NCBI GenBank assembly: GCA_001795165.1 | Contig: MGNS01000098.1 | Coordinates: forward strand, 4,538-17,259 | Direction of reading: 5' to 3' | From: Chloroflexi bacterium RBG_16_57_11 | GTDB lineage: Bacteria > Chloroflexota > Anaerolineae > Anaerolineales > UBA4823 | DNA: 12,722 nt | In this document: piece after piece, positions 1-7,400 of the stretch | Numbering within the stretch: the stretch's first letter is position 1 | Layout of the letters: each line of letters begins with the position of its first letter | Translations under genes and position numbers: made by a program | The notes under the pieces: model-generated | The model's input: only the letters and a program-made list of their open reading frames with translations | Told to the model about the DNA's origin: nothing | The model's database searches: none

Positions 1-1040
1 AAGGCATAGGCAACCAGATAAAATAGCGCTGAGGCTACCGAATCGGCCGAAACCGCTGGATTCCCATACGGCACCAATGCCATCAGGATATAACCTGCAT
101 GGGCAATGCTGGAATAAGCCAACATTCGTTTAATATTTCTCTGTGCTATGGCGACCACATTCCCCAGGATCATGGTCAACGCTGATAACGCCCACAGGAT
201 TGGAGTTAAGTTTAATGAGATAGAAGGCATCACCAGGGTGAATATCCGCAACAGGGCAGCAAATCCGGCAGCCTTGGCACCCACTGCCATGAAGGCTGTC
301 ACCGCGGATGGCGCGCCCTGGTAAACATCGGGTGTCCACATGTGGAACGGCACCACTGCCACCTTGAAGCTCAAGCCCACCAGGATCAACCCCACCCCTG
401 CCAGCAACAAAGTCAGGTCATAATTTCCCGCACCGATCACCTCTGCGATCGTCTTGAGAGATGTCGAGCCGGTCGAGCCGTAGACCAGCGCAGTGCCAAA
501 CACAAAAAAGCCGGAGGAAAAGGCGCCCAACAAGAAGTATTTAATCGCGGCTTCTTCCGAGGTCAAACGCGGCACGGCAATGCCTGCCAGGACATATAGC
601 GGTATCGATAGCAATTCCAACGCCAGAAATACCATGATCAGGTCCCCAGACATCCCCATGAGCATCATCCCCGCGATGGAGAACAACAGCAAAACATAGT
701 ATTCGCCATGCTCGATGCCCATGCGGTTGAGATAATCATAAGCCAGGGCGACTGCCGCCAACCCGCTGAACAACAGCAAACAGCTCACAAAGTTAGCAAA
801 ATCATCCACGATGACCATACCGCCGAATCCGGAGACCGCCTCACCTACCCTGGCGATCACCAAAACCAAGCTGACCACCAATCCCAGGGCGGCCAGGCCC
901 GCCGTCCATCCTTTGTGCTCTCGGGCGATGAAAAGGTCGATGAGCAGCAGAGCGCATGCCCACACGCTAAGGACAAGCAGGGGTAAGATTGCTTGAAGGG
1001 AAACCCAAATTTCACTGGCCATGTTTGCATCGGTCGTCAT
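1..1040 (-). CDS. nuoN: NADH-quinone oxidoreductase subunit N (ND2-type, antiporter-like), 3' partial
   Basis: NuoN is the antiporter-like pump closest to NuoK. I translated 346 residues by hand from the ATG at 1040, which has AGGAG about seven bases upstream; the frame is open to the left window edge, so the C-terminus (perhaps a quarter to a third) is missing. Pump residues are present: Glu142 in MVFLALELLSIPLYVLAG, Lys226 in GLSFKVAVVPFHMWTPDVYQ (222-241) and Lys256 in MAVGAKAAGF. The segment NIKRMLAYSSIAHAGYILMA (302-321) is also characteristic. The visible end, ALFYLVAYA, is the start of a membrane helix that in the family continues into a conserved MNxGAF-type stretch. No stop codon or frameshift is visible in the part present. 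A second ATG six codons in is less well placed. Confidence 0.96.
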   Translation of the reverse strand, partial: MTTDANMASEIWVSLQAILPLLVLSVWACALLLIDLFIAREHKGWTAGLAALGLVVSLVLVIARVGEAVSGFGGMVIVDDFANFVSCLLLFSGLAAVALAYDYLNRMGIEHGEYYVLLLFSIAGMMLMGMSGDLIMVFLALELLSIPLYVLAGIAVPRLTSEEAAIKYFLLGAFSSGFFVFGTALVYGSTGSTSLKTIAEVIGAGNYDLTLLLAGVGLILVGLSFKVAVVPFHMWTPDVYQGAPSAVTAFMAVGAKAAGFAALLRIFTLVMPSISLNLTPILWALSALTMILGNVVAIAQRNIKRMLAYSSIAHAGYILMALVPYGNPAVSADSVASALFYLVAYA

Positions 1041-1120
1041 AACCTTGCTCCTGGTACATCATACGTCCTGCGCGAAGGACCCAATATAAATTGCGCCAGA
1101 GATGCAGCCCAACATAATAC
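1041..1120 (-). promoter_or_regulatory. nuoM-nuoN gap with small hairpin and a weak promoter-like pair
   Basis: This 80-base gap is the longest in the operon. On the minus strand TTGGGC (1107-1112) and TATATT (1083-1088) are 18 bases apart and resemble a weak sigma-70 -35/-10 pair. Downstream, a hairpin gtcct-gcgcga-aggac (1065-1080) has a 5-bp stem and 6-base loop, with no T-run. The nuoN ribosome binding site AGGAG is about seven bases before its ATG. An internal promoter is only a possibility; the pair could be chance. Confidence 0.2.
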
Positions 1121-2671
1121 TTAAGGAATACCGGCCACTGCTGCCGTCTGGATCGCAGCAACCAGCTGGTCCACTGCCGGGGCCATCAGGTTGAAGAATG
1201 GCTTCGGATACAGGCCAATCCAAAAGATCAGCAGGATCAACGGGACCAGGACACCAATCTCGCGCCAGTTTATATCTTTCAAATTGCGGTTTTCTTCATG
1301 GGTGACCGGGCCGAGGAAGAGTTTCTGGAACATCAGCAGGATGTATACCGCAGCCAGGATTACACCCACCGCCGCCAGCCCGGCGAACCAGAATGTACCC
1401 AGTGAGCCGCCAGGCTGTCCGGCGCCCCAGGCGCCAAGCAGGATGGTAAACTCGCCCACGAAGCCGTTCAGGCCAGGCAGGCCCATGGAGGATAGGGCGA
1501 CGATCAGAGTCAGAGCCCCGTAAACCGGCATTATTTTCCACAGGCCGCCAAAAGCATCCATATCGCGGGTATGCCGCCGCTCATAGATCATTCCGACGAC
1601 CAGGAACAAGGCGCCTGTGCTCAGCCCGTGGTTGACCATCTGCAGGATGCCGCCCTGGATGCCCTGTGAATTCAGAGCGAACAAGCCGAGCACGACGAAC
1701 CCCAGGTGGCTGACCGAGGAATAAGCCACCAGCTTCTTGACGTCTTTCTGTGCGTAAGAGACCGCCGCGCCATACAGGATGCCGATCACCGCCAGGCCGG
1801 CCATCCAGGGCGCGAGCTGTATTGAAGCCTGGGGGAAGAGCTGCAGGTTGAAGCGCAGAAAACCATACGTGCCCATCTTTAGCAGCACACCCGCCAGTAT
1901 GACCGAGCCGGCCGTCGGCGCTTCGACATGCGCATCCGGCAGCCAGGAGTGCAACGGCCACATGGGCACCTTGATGGCAAAAGCGGCCGCGAAGGCCAGG
2001 AATAGCCAGAGCTGGATATCCGCCGGGATGCCGCCCTTGGCGACCAGATCGGGCAACTGGAAGCTACCCTGGTAGATACCAAGCCACAAGATGGCGAGCA
2101 GCATCAGGATCGAGCCTGCCATCGTGTAAAGGAAGAACTTAACCGCTGCGTACATCCTCCGTGGGCCGCCCCAAACGCCGATCAGGAAATACATCGGCAC
2201 CAGGGTGAACTCCCAAAAGACGTAAAATAAGAACAGGTCCTGCGCAAGGAACACCCCAACCATGCCAACCTCCAGCAGGAGGAAGAACAGCATGAAATCC
2301 TTCACCCGGTCTTCGACCGCCGTCCAGGTGGAAAGGATTGAAAGCGGGGTGAGCAGCGTGGTGAGCAAAACCAACAGGATGCTCAGACCATCCACACCCA
2401 GGAAATAGTGGATCTCCCAGCCGGCAATCGGGATCCAGGGGATGTCGACCACTAGCTGCAATCCAGGCTCGGCCGGGTTAAAGTTAGCCAGCACCAACAG
2501 CGAAATGCCGAAAGTGATCAGCGAGGTAACCAGCGCGACCCAACGCACCAGGTTTTTCTGTTCCTGTCGCAGGAACAGGATCACCAGCACGCCCACCAGG
2601 GGGAAGAAGGTTACCAGGGTGAGGGGATGGAAAAGGTTGTTGATCAGATGCGATGTAAACATCGGGCTCAT
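1121..2671 (-). CDS. nuoM: NADH-quinone oxidoreductase subunit M (ND4-type, antiporter-like)
   Basis: NuoM is the central antiporter-like proton pump of the membrane arm. The 516-residue product is of normal length, with about 14 hydrophobic helices. The pump residues known from the family are all visible: Glu154 in FWEFTLVPMYFLIG, Lys234 in AIKVPMWPLHSWLPDAHVE, Lys265 in GVLLKMGTYG and Glu407 in NGFVGEF. The two long broken-helix regions are recognisable as FAIKVPMWPLHSWLPDAH (231-248) and the GLPGLNGFVGEF stretch (397-408). The segment VKKLVAYSSVSHLGFVVLGL (311-330) is also typical. The ATG at 2671 has GGAGG seven bases upstream, favouring it over Met4. nuoN begins 80 bases after its TAA stop, the widest gap in the window. 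Confidence 0.98.
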   Translation of the reverse strand: MSPMFTSHLINNLFHPLTLVTFFPLVGVLVILFLRQEQKNLVRWVALVTSLITFGISLLVLANFNPAEPGLQLVVDIPWIPIAGWEIHYFLGVDGLSILLVLLTTLLTPLSILSTWTAVEDRVKDFMLFFLLLEVGMVGVFLAQDLFLFYVFWEFTLVPMYFLIGVWGGPRRMYAAVKFFLYTMAGSILMLLAILWLGIYQGSFQLPDLVAKGGIPADIQLWLFLAFAAAFAIKVPMWPLHSWLPDAHVEAPTAGSVILAGVLLKMGTYGFLRFNLQLFPQASIQLAPWMAGLAVIGILYGAAVSYAQKDVKKLVAYSSVSHLGFVVLGLFALNSQGIQGGILQMVNHGLSTGALFLVVGMIYERRHTRDMDAFGGLWKIMPVYGALTLIVALSSMGLPGLNGFVGEFTILLGAWGAGQPGGSLGTFWFAGLAAVGVILAAVYILLMFQKLFLGPVTHEENRNLKDINWREIGVLVPLILLIFWIGLYPKPFFNLMAPAVDQLVAAIQTAAVAGIP

Positions 2672-2684
2672 GGATCGTCCTCCG

Positions 2685-2698
2685 GCGGCTTTAGCCGC
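2685..2698 (-). other. small hairpin in the nuoL-nuoM gap
   Basis: The sequence gcggc-ttta-gccgc gives a 5-bp GC stem with a 4-base loop in the 39-base gap, immediately upstream of the nuoM ribosome binding site (GGAGG, seven bases before the ATG at 2671). There is no T-run behind it. It is too short to call a terminator and may merely shape access to the nuoM start. Confidence 0.35.
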
Positions 2699-2710
2699 TG
2701 AACAAGTCTG

Positions 2711-4858
2711 CTACCGCAGCAACAAATATCCAAGAATAACCACAACGCCGACGAAGATCATCAGGGCGTAGTTGCGGACGTAACCCGTCTGCACTCGACG
2801 TAACAGGCCGGCAAATCGTTGGACCAGCCGCGCCAGACCGTTGAAAAAGGCGTCAATCCCACCCAGGTCGAAGCGTACGGCCAACAGCCTGGTAAGCATG
2901 TTGTAGCTACCCACAATCGCTTTGTCATGGAACCAGTCGTGCCAGAACTGCCAATCGATCACGTCGGCCAGGAAGCGCGACAGGGAAATATATGGATTGA
3001 GGATCACCGTCCAATAAAGCTCGTCGACCCAATATTTGTTCTTCAACGTATCGAAGACCGGGCCGATGTAACTGCGTAATGGATCATCAGCTCGACGCGC
3101 GGCGGGCGCGCCCCAGAATTCCTCGTAGCGCCGAGGGTTGTATAGCCACCAGGCCAGACCAAAGGCGACCAGAGTCAAGCCGGTGCTCAACAGCGCCACA
3201 AGCACGACGAATTCGCCCTCCTTCACCACCCCTTCCAGGGTTTGCTCCAGCCACAGGGTCAAATTGTGGAAACCCATAAAGGGCAGGTTTAGCGCCCCGC
3301 CCAGTACGGTCAGAGCTGCCAGGACCATCAACGGAACTGTCATGACGAGCGGGCTTTCTTGAGCATGATCGGCGGCAGGGGTACGCGCCTTGCCAAAGAA
3401 CACCATGAGCACCTGGCGAGCCATGTAGAAGGCAGTAAAGATCGCAGCCAGGGTCAGCAATATATAGGCGGTCAGGTTAAGGTGATTGGCCTCCGCCAGG
3501 ATCTCATCTTTTGACCAGAACCCGGCCAGAGGAGGAATGCCGGTCAGGGCGATGGCGCCAATCAAATACACCCAGAAGGTTATCTTCATCTGGCTTCTCA
3601 ACCCGCCCATATTGCGCATGTCCTGCGGATCAAATTCGTGCCCGTGCCCCTTTACATGCTTCTTCAGCCTGGGGTCGTGCGCTACATGATGATGGCCACG
3701 TTCCAGGCCCTGGATCACCGAGCCGGCTGAGAGGAAGAGCAGCGCTTTGAAAAATGCATGCGTAACCAGGTGGAACATACCGGCGACGAAAGCGCCCATA
3801 CCTACCGCGGCCACCATGAAGCCCAGCTGGCTGATGGTCGAATAGGCCAGCACCTTTTTAATGTCGAATTGGCCAACCGCGATGGTGGCCGCGAAAAGCG
3901 CCGTGGCGGCGCCGACCAGGGTGACGACCGTTTGGGCAGTCGGCACCAGCACATAGAGCTCGGCCGAACGGGCGATCAGGTAAACGCCGGCGGTGACCAT
4001 GGTTGCAGCATGGATCAGGGCAGAAACCGGTGTCGGGCCGGCCATCGCGTCCGGCAACCACACGTACAACGGCAGCTGAGCCGACTTACCGGTGACGCCG
4101 ATCAGCATACACAGGGTGATGAACAGCAACGCCTCGGGGTTCTGCGCCGCTACTTCAGGCGCTTTTTCGAAAATGCTGTGGAAATTGAACGTACCGAAGG
4201 TCCAGAAGATCGAGAAAGCCGCCAGCAAAAAGCCAAAATCGCCTATGCGGTTGGTGATCATGGCCTTCTTCGCCGCCATCGCATTCCCAATGCCGTCCTT
4301 GCCTTTTTCGTACCAGAAGCCGATCAACAGGTAGGAGCACAAGCCCACACCTTCCCAGCCGACAAACAGCATCATGTAGTTATCGCCGCTGACCAGGATC
4401 ATCATCGCGGCGATAAACAGGTTCATGAACACAAAGAAGCGCCGGAAGCGGTTGGGGTCGCCGTTATGACGCACATCCTCGTGCATGTAACCGATGGCAT
4501 AGATATGGATCAACGTACCCACGCCGGATACGACCAGCATCATCACCACCGAGAGCGTATCCACCTGGAACGCCCAGGGAATGCTCAGATCTCCGATGGT
4601 GATCCAATCTGTCAGGGTCACAATCTGGCCTTCCGGGTGTCCCTGCAGCGAGATCGCCAGGAGCACTGCCACCACAAATGCCAGCCCGGACGCCAGGCTG
4701 GCGATGCTGCCGACGATCTTTTCGCCCCACTTGCCCCGCTCCAGGATCATCCCGCCGAAGATGATATTGATCAGCAAACCGATCCCCGGGAAGAAAACGA
4801 TCCAGGGCGCCAGGCTGAAGAACGTCGGTCCACTCGATATTGCTTCTTCAAGTAACAT
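2711..4858 (-). CDS. nuoL: NADH-quinone oxidoreductase subunit L (ND5-type, antiporter-like)
   Basis: NuoL is the distal antiporter-like proton pump of the membrane arm and carries the long lateral helix along NuoM and NuoN. At 715 residues it is about 100 longer than E. coli NuoL. Key residues are present: Glu169 in GWEGVGLCSYLLIGFW (167-182), Lys258 in TGKSAQLPL, WLPDAMAGPTPVSALIHAAT (267-286) with His283, Lys334/Lys335 in DIKKVLAYSTISQLG, Lys371 in FFKALLFLSAGS, and Lys450 in FWSKDEIL. A loop at about 386-410 is rich in histidine (seven His between 389 and 407). The C-terminal lateral-helix region (about 600-690) seems to hold a 29-residue internal repeat, then ends in the normal VQTGYVRNYAL plus final membrane helix. 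The ATG at 4858 has GAGGG six bases upstream. Confidence 0.97.
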   Translation of the reverse strand: MLLEEAISSGPTFFSLAPWIVFFPGIGLLINIIFGGMILERGKWGEKIVGSIASLASGLAFVVAVLLAISLQGHPEGQIVTLTDWITIGDLSIPWAFQVDTLSVVMMLVVSGVGTLIHIYAIGYMHEDVRHNGDPNRFRRFFVFMNLFIAAMMILVSGDNYMMLFVGWEGVGLCSYLLIGFWYEKGKDGIGNAMAAKKAMITNRIGDFGFLLAAFSIFWTFGTFNFHSIFEKAPEVAAQNPEALLFITLCMLIGVTGKSAQLPLYVWLPDAMAGPTPVSALIHAATMVTAGVYLIARSAELYVLVPTAQTVVTLVGAATALFAATIAVGQFDIKKVLAYSTISQLGFMVAAVGMGAFVAGMFHLVTHAFFKALLFLSAGSVIQGLERGHHHVAHDPRLKKHVKGHGHEFDPQDMRNMGGLRSQMKITFWVYLIGAIALTGIPPLAGFWSKDEILAEANHLNLTAYILLTLAAIFTAFYMARQVLMVFFGKARTPAADHAQESPLVMTVPLMVLAALTVLGGALNLPFMGFHNLTLWLEQTLEGVVKEGEFVVLVALLSTGLTLVAFGLAWWLYNPRRYEEFWGAPAARRADDPLRSYIGPVFDTLKNKYWVDELYWTVILNPYISLSRFLADVIDWQFWHDWFHDKAIVGSYNMLTRLLAVRFDLGGIDAFFNGLARLVQRFAGLLRRVQTGYVRNYALMIFVGVVVILGYLLLR

Positions 4859-4870
4859 AGCTACCCTCGC

Positions 4871-5173
4871 TTATCCCTGCAAGCTGTTGATCTGATCAAT
4901 ATCAATGTTATGCTTGGAGCGGAAAATCGCCACGATCAATGCCAACCCGACTGCCACTTCAGCCGCCGCTACAGCTATGACAAAGAAGACAAAAACCTGA
5001 CCGTCCAACGCCTGGCGCGCCCGCGCAAAAGCGACAAATGCCAGGTTGGCGGAATTTAGCATCAGCTCAATCGACATAAAAACGATGATGGCATTACGCC
5101 GGATCAGTACTCCCAAGGTACCCAGGATGAACAAGAGCACTGCCAGAGCCGTATAGTATTGTATGGGCACCAT
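4871..5173 (-). CDS. nuoK: NADH-quinone oxidoreductase subunit K (ND4L-type)
   Basis: NuoK is the small three-helix membrane subunit that continues the proton-path axis between NuoJ and NuoN. The 100-residue product has the standard family length. Its two buried glutamates, needed for pumping in characterised members, are at Glu36 (FMSIELMLNSANL) and Glu72 (VAAAEVAVGLAL), the same positions as in E. coli. Membrane segments are about 5-24, 29-50 and 60-84. The start ATG at 5173 has a strong GGAGGAG. The C-terminus carries a short polar tail (SKHNIDIDQINSLQG). nuoL follows after 12 bases. Confidence 0.98.
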   Translation of the reverse strand: MVPIQYYTALAVLLFILGTLGVLIRRNAIIVFMSIELMLNSANLAFVAFARARQALDGQVFVFFVIAVAAAEVAVGLALIVAIFRSKHNIDIDQINSLQG

Positions 5174-5212
5174 ATCTTCTCCTCCACCGTTTTCGTATCC
5201 GGGCGATGACCG

Positions 5213-5239
5213 GGATCAGCTGGCTGATCCTGATCAGCC
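5213..5239 (-). other. two overlapping hairpins at the nuoJ stop / nuoJ-nuoK gap
   Basis: Two perfect 7-bp stems with 4-base loops share an arm: ggatcag-ctgg-ctgatcc (5213-5230) and ggctgat-cctg-atcagcc (5222-5239). They cannot both form at once. The second covers the nuoJ stop codon. Neither is followed by a T-run on the transcribed strand, so this is not a standard terminator. The nuoK ribosome binding site (GGAGGAG) lies about 30 bases downstream. A role in mRNA processing or in setting nuoK translation is inference. Confidence 0.5.
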
Positions 5240-5746
5240 CACCTGGTCCCGCCTGCGGGTCAACACGATCGCGCCGACCATCGCGGCAAGCAACAAGATC
5301 GAAATCACTTCAAAGGGCAACAGGTAGACGCTGTATAGCAGGGCGCCAATCTCGGCTGGCGAGCCATAGGTCGCCGGAATCTGGTTGGGGACTGCCGGTC
5401 CGGAAACCCGCGTCAGGACCGCATAGGCGGCTTCGAACAGCAAGATCCCGCCCAGCACAAAAGCCAGTGGGCGTTGCCAGGGTAGCGTGGAGCCCGACCC
5501 CAATTGCTCGGCGCCAAGCAACATGATCACAAACAGGAACAACACCATGATCGCCCCGGCGTAGACGGTGACCTGGGTGAGGGCGATAAACGCGCCGCCT
5601 AGCGTCAAATAAAAGATCGCCACTGTGACAAAGTTGATGATCAGGTTGAGCGCGGCGTAGATGGCACTCCTGCTGAGCAGCAAGCCGATCGCCGAGGCAA
5701 CCGCCACCAGAGCCAGACCAACAAAAAGGATCCAATCAGCCAGCAT
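5234..5746 (-). CDS. nuoJ: NADH-quinone oxidoreductase subunit J (ND6-type)
   Basis: NuoJ is a five-helix membrane subunit between NuoH and the antiporter-like pumps. The 170-residue product shows membrane segments at about 4-24, 30-50, 55-78, 93-111 and 137-161. Its diagnostic third helix, QVTVYAGAIMVLFLFVIMLL (58-77), includes the conserved Tyr62. In the family this helix contains a pi-bulge whose rotation is tied to the coupling cycle. The protein ends in a short basic tail (TRRRDQVG). The ATG at 5746 has GGAG eight bases upstream. Its TGA stop lies within one of the hairpins described at 5213-5239. Confidence 0.96.
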   Translation of the reverse strand: MLADWILFVGLALVAVASAIGLLLSRSAIYAALNLIINFVTVAIFYLTLGGAFIALTQVTVYAGAIMVLFLFVIMLLGAEQLGSGSTLPWQRPLAFVLGGILLFEAAYAVLTRVSGPAVPNQIPATYGSPAEIGALLYSVYLLPFEVISILLLAAMVGAIVLTRRRDQVG

Positions 5747-5762
5747 GTGCAGACTCCATTCT

Positions 5763-6293
5763 CTAATCCAGGGGATCTTTCATCTCTGGGACCGAGCGGG
5801 TGTAAATACCCGGCTCGACCTTCTGTGGCGTGGTATTACCATCTTGCGGGACCGGCTCGAGCAGCATCTCTTTTGGGTAAATCGAGCTGCGCCGGTCCAT
5901 GAAGGACAGCTCGTAGTTATCGCCCAGCACGATGGCTTCAGTGGGACAGGCATCCTCACAATAACCGCAGAAGATGCAGCGCAGCATATTGATCTCATAT
6001 ACCCGGGCATAGCGCTCACCCGGTGAATAACGCTCGTCATCGCTGTTCTCCGCCGACTCGACAAAGATCGCGTCTGCTGGACAGGCCGCCGAGCACAAGG
6101 AACAGCCGATGCATTTTTCCAGGCCGTTGTCATAGCGCTTGAGCACATGGCGACCCTTGAAGCGGGTACTTACCGGGCGTTTTTCTTCCGGATACTGAAT
6201 GGTCACCGGTTTCTGCCACATCTCGCGGAATGTGGTCGACATGCCAATCGCGACAGCTTTTACGCCATCCAGAGCGTCTTTGACAGATGTCAT
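5763..6293 (-). CDS. nuoI: NADH-quinone oxidoreductase subunit I (TYKY/23 kDa-type, two [4Fe-4S])
   Basis: NuoI is the ferredoxin-like Q-module subunit that carries clusters N6a and N6b and passes electrons from NuoG to N2 in NuoB. The 176-residue product contains two complete CxxCxxCxxxCP motifs: Cys61, Cys64, Cys67, Cys71 (CIGCSLCSAACP) and Cys106, Cys109, Cys112, Cys116 (CIFCGYCEDACP). The N-terminal amphipathic part, with the family-typical KPVTIQYPEEKRP (28-40) and FKGRH, lies on the membrane surface. The acidic ENSDDERYSPGERYARVYEI stretch (82-101) between the two sites is normal. The ATG at 6293 is preceded by GGAGG at about six bases. nuoJ follows after 16 bases. Confidence 0.98.
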   Translation of the reverse strand: MTSVKDALDGVKAVAIGMSTTFREMWQKPVTIQYPEEKRPVSTRFKGRHVLKRYDNGLEKCIGCSLCSAACPADAIFVESAENSDDERYSPGERYARVYEINMLRCIFCGYCEDACPTEAIVLGDNYELSFMDRRSSIYPKEMLLEPVPQDGNTTPQKVEPGIYTRSVPEMKDPLD

Positions 6294-6337
6294 CCTAAAC
6301 CTCCATCGCTAATTCTTTACACATACCAGAGACACCA

Positions 6338-7363
6338 TTATTTAAACCAACCCGGAAAAGCCAGGATGATCACCGCGGTCAGGAATACATTGAACAAAGC
6401 TAAGGGCAACATGATCTTCCATCCCAAGGCCATTAGCTGGTCATAGCGTATGCGGGGCAGCGTAGCGCGCACCCAGATGATGCCATATAGCAATAGAAAA
6501 ACTTTGACAAACAGGCCAATCGGGCCCAGCCAGGCGCCCCAGGGCTGGTCGGTGACAAACGGGATATGGTAGCCGCCTAAAAAGAGCGTGGCGGCGATTA
6601 CGCTGACCACGATCATCTTGGTATATTCGGTCAGCATGAACATGGCGAACTTCATGCCAGAGTATTCCACGTGATAGCCCGCGGTCAGCTCCTGCTCGGC
6701 TTCGGGCATATCAAAGGGCGAGCGGTTGATCTCAGCCAGCGCGGCAATCAGAAAGATCACGAAACCGATCGGCTGGTAGATCACAAACCAGCCAATATCT
6801 TTCTGAACATTAACGATCTCGCCCAGGGCCAACGAACCGGCCAGCATCACCGGCCCGATGAAAGAAAGCCCAAGGGCCAGCTCGTAACTGATCATCTGCG
6901 CCGAAGAGCGGATGCCCCCCAACATGGCATACTTGTTATTGGAAGACCAGCCTGCCAGCACAATCCCGTAAACCGATATCGAAGTGATCGCGGCAATATA
7001 CAAAATGCCCACATTCAGGTTTCCGGCAATGGACAGGTCGATCGTGCGGCCAAACAGCGTTACCACACCCAGTGGAACCACCGCCAGGATAATCCAGGCT
7101 GGGACAGTCGTGATGACCGGAGCCAGAGTAAAGACCAGCTTGTCAGCCTGGGCTGGGATCAGTTCCTCCTTAAATATCAGCTTAACCGCGTCAGCAATCG
7201 GTTGCAGCAGCCCCCGGGGTCCGGCGCGATTCGGACCATACCGGTTCTGGAAGCGCCCCAAGAGCTTACGCTCCATGTACGTGGTATAGGCAAAGCCGGT
7301 CAACAAGACCGCGATCATGATGACGGCTTTGACAATCCATTCAATCCACATGGCTAGGTCCAT
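6338..7363 (-). CDS. nuoH: NADH-quinone oxidoreductase subunit H (ND1-type)
   Basis: NuoH is the eight-helix membrane subunit that anchors the Q module and forms the quinone entry channel. The 341-residue product matches the usual length. Visible features are the first membrane helix (about 7-28), the highly conserved loop RFQNRYGPNRAGPRGLLQPI (37-56) continuing through ADAVKLIFKEELIP, Glu161 in ISYELAL, and the acidic cytoplasmic loop AEINRSPFDMPEAEQEL (210-226) with Glu211, Glu221, Glu223 and Glu225, followed by GYHVEYSGMKFAMF. These acidic residues are known in the family to link quinone chemistry to proton movement. The ATG at 7363 has GAGGAA about six bases upstream, which supports it over Met5. 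It lies 37 bases after nuoG and 44 bases before nuoI. Confidence 0.98.
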   Translation of the reverse strand: MDLAMWIEWIVKAVIMIAVLLTGFAYTTYMERKLLGRFQNRYGPNRAGPRGLLQPIADAVKLIFKEELIPAQADKLVFTLAPVITTVPAWIILAVVPLGVVTLFGRTIDLSIAGNLNVGILYIAAITSISVYGIVLAGWSSNNKYAMLGGIRSSAQMISYELALGLSFIGPVMLAGSLALGEIVNVQKDIGWFVIYQPIGFVIFLIAALAEINRSPFDMPEAEQELTAGYHVEYSGMKFAMFMLTEYTKMIVVSVIAATLFLGGYHIPFVTDQPWGAWLGPIGLFVKVFLLLYGIIWVRATLPRIRYDQLMALGWKIMLPLALFNVFLTAVIILAFPGWFK

Positions 7364-7400
7364 AAGTTCCTCGGTTTCCGGTATCAGACTTCGTCAGGCC

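Noticed and set aside
342..996. Short plus-strand frames near the left edge
   Set aside because: This region is nuoN on the minus strand, verified by direct translation; the frame is open to the edge, so it is easy to overlook as a gene.
2685..2698. Possible intrinsic terminator between nuoL and nuoM
   Set aside because: The stem is only 5 bp and is not followed by a T-run on the transcribed strand; nuoM follows at once with its own ribosome binding site.
3758..4855. A 365-codon open frame on the plus strand, antisense to nuoL
   Set aside because: It lies wholly opposite nuoL, its product is very rich in His, Gln, Arg and Asp with no recognisable domain, and it is what GC-rich codon use on the other strand produces by chance.
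6671..7357. A 228-codon plus-strand frame opposite nuoH
   Set aside because: The composition is like the complement of membrane-protein codons (many Gln, Arg, Asp) and there is no motif; nuoH on the minus strand is certain.
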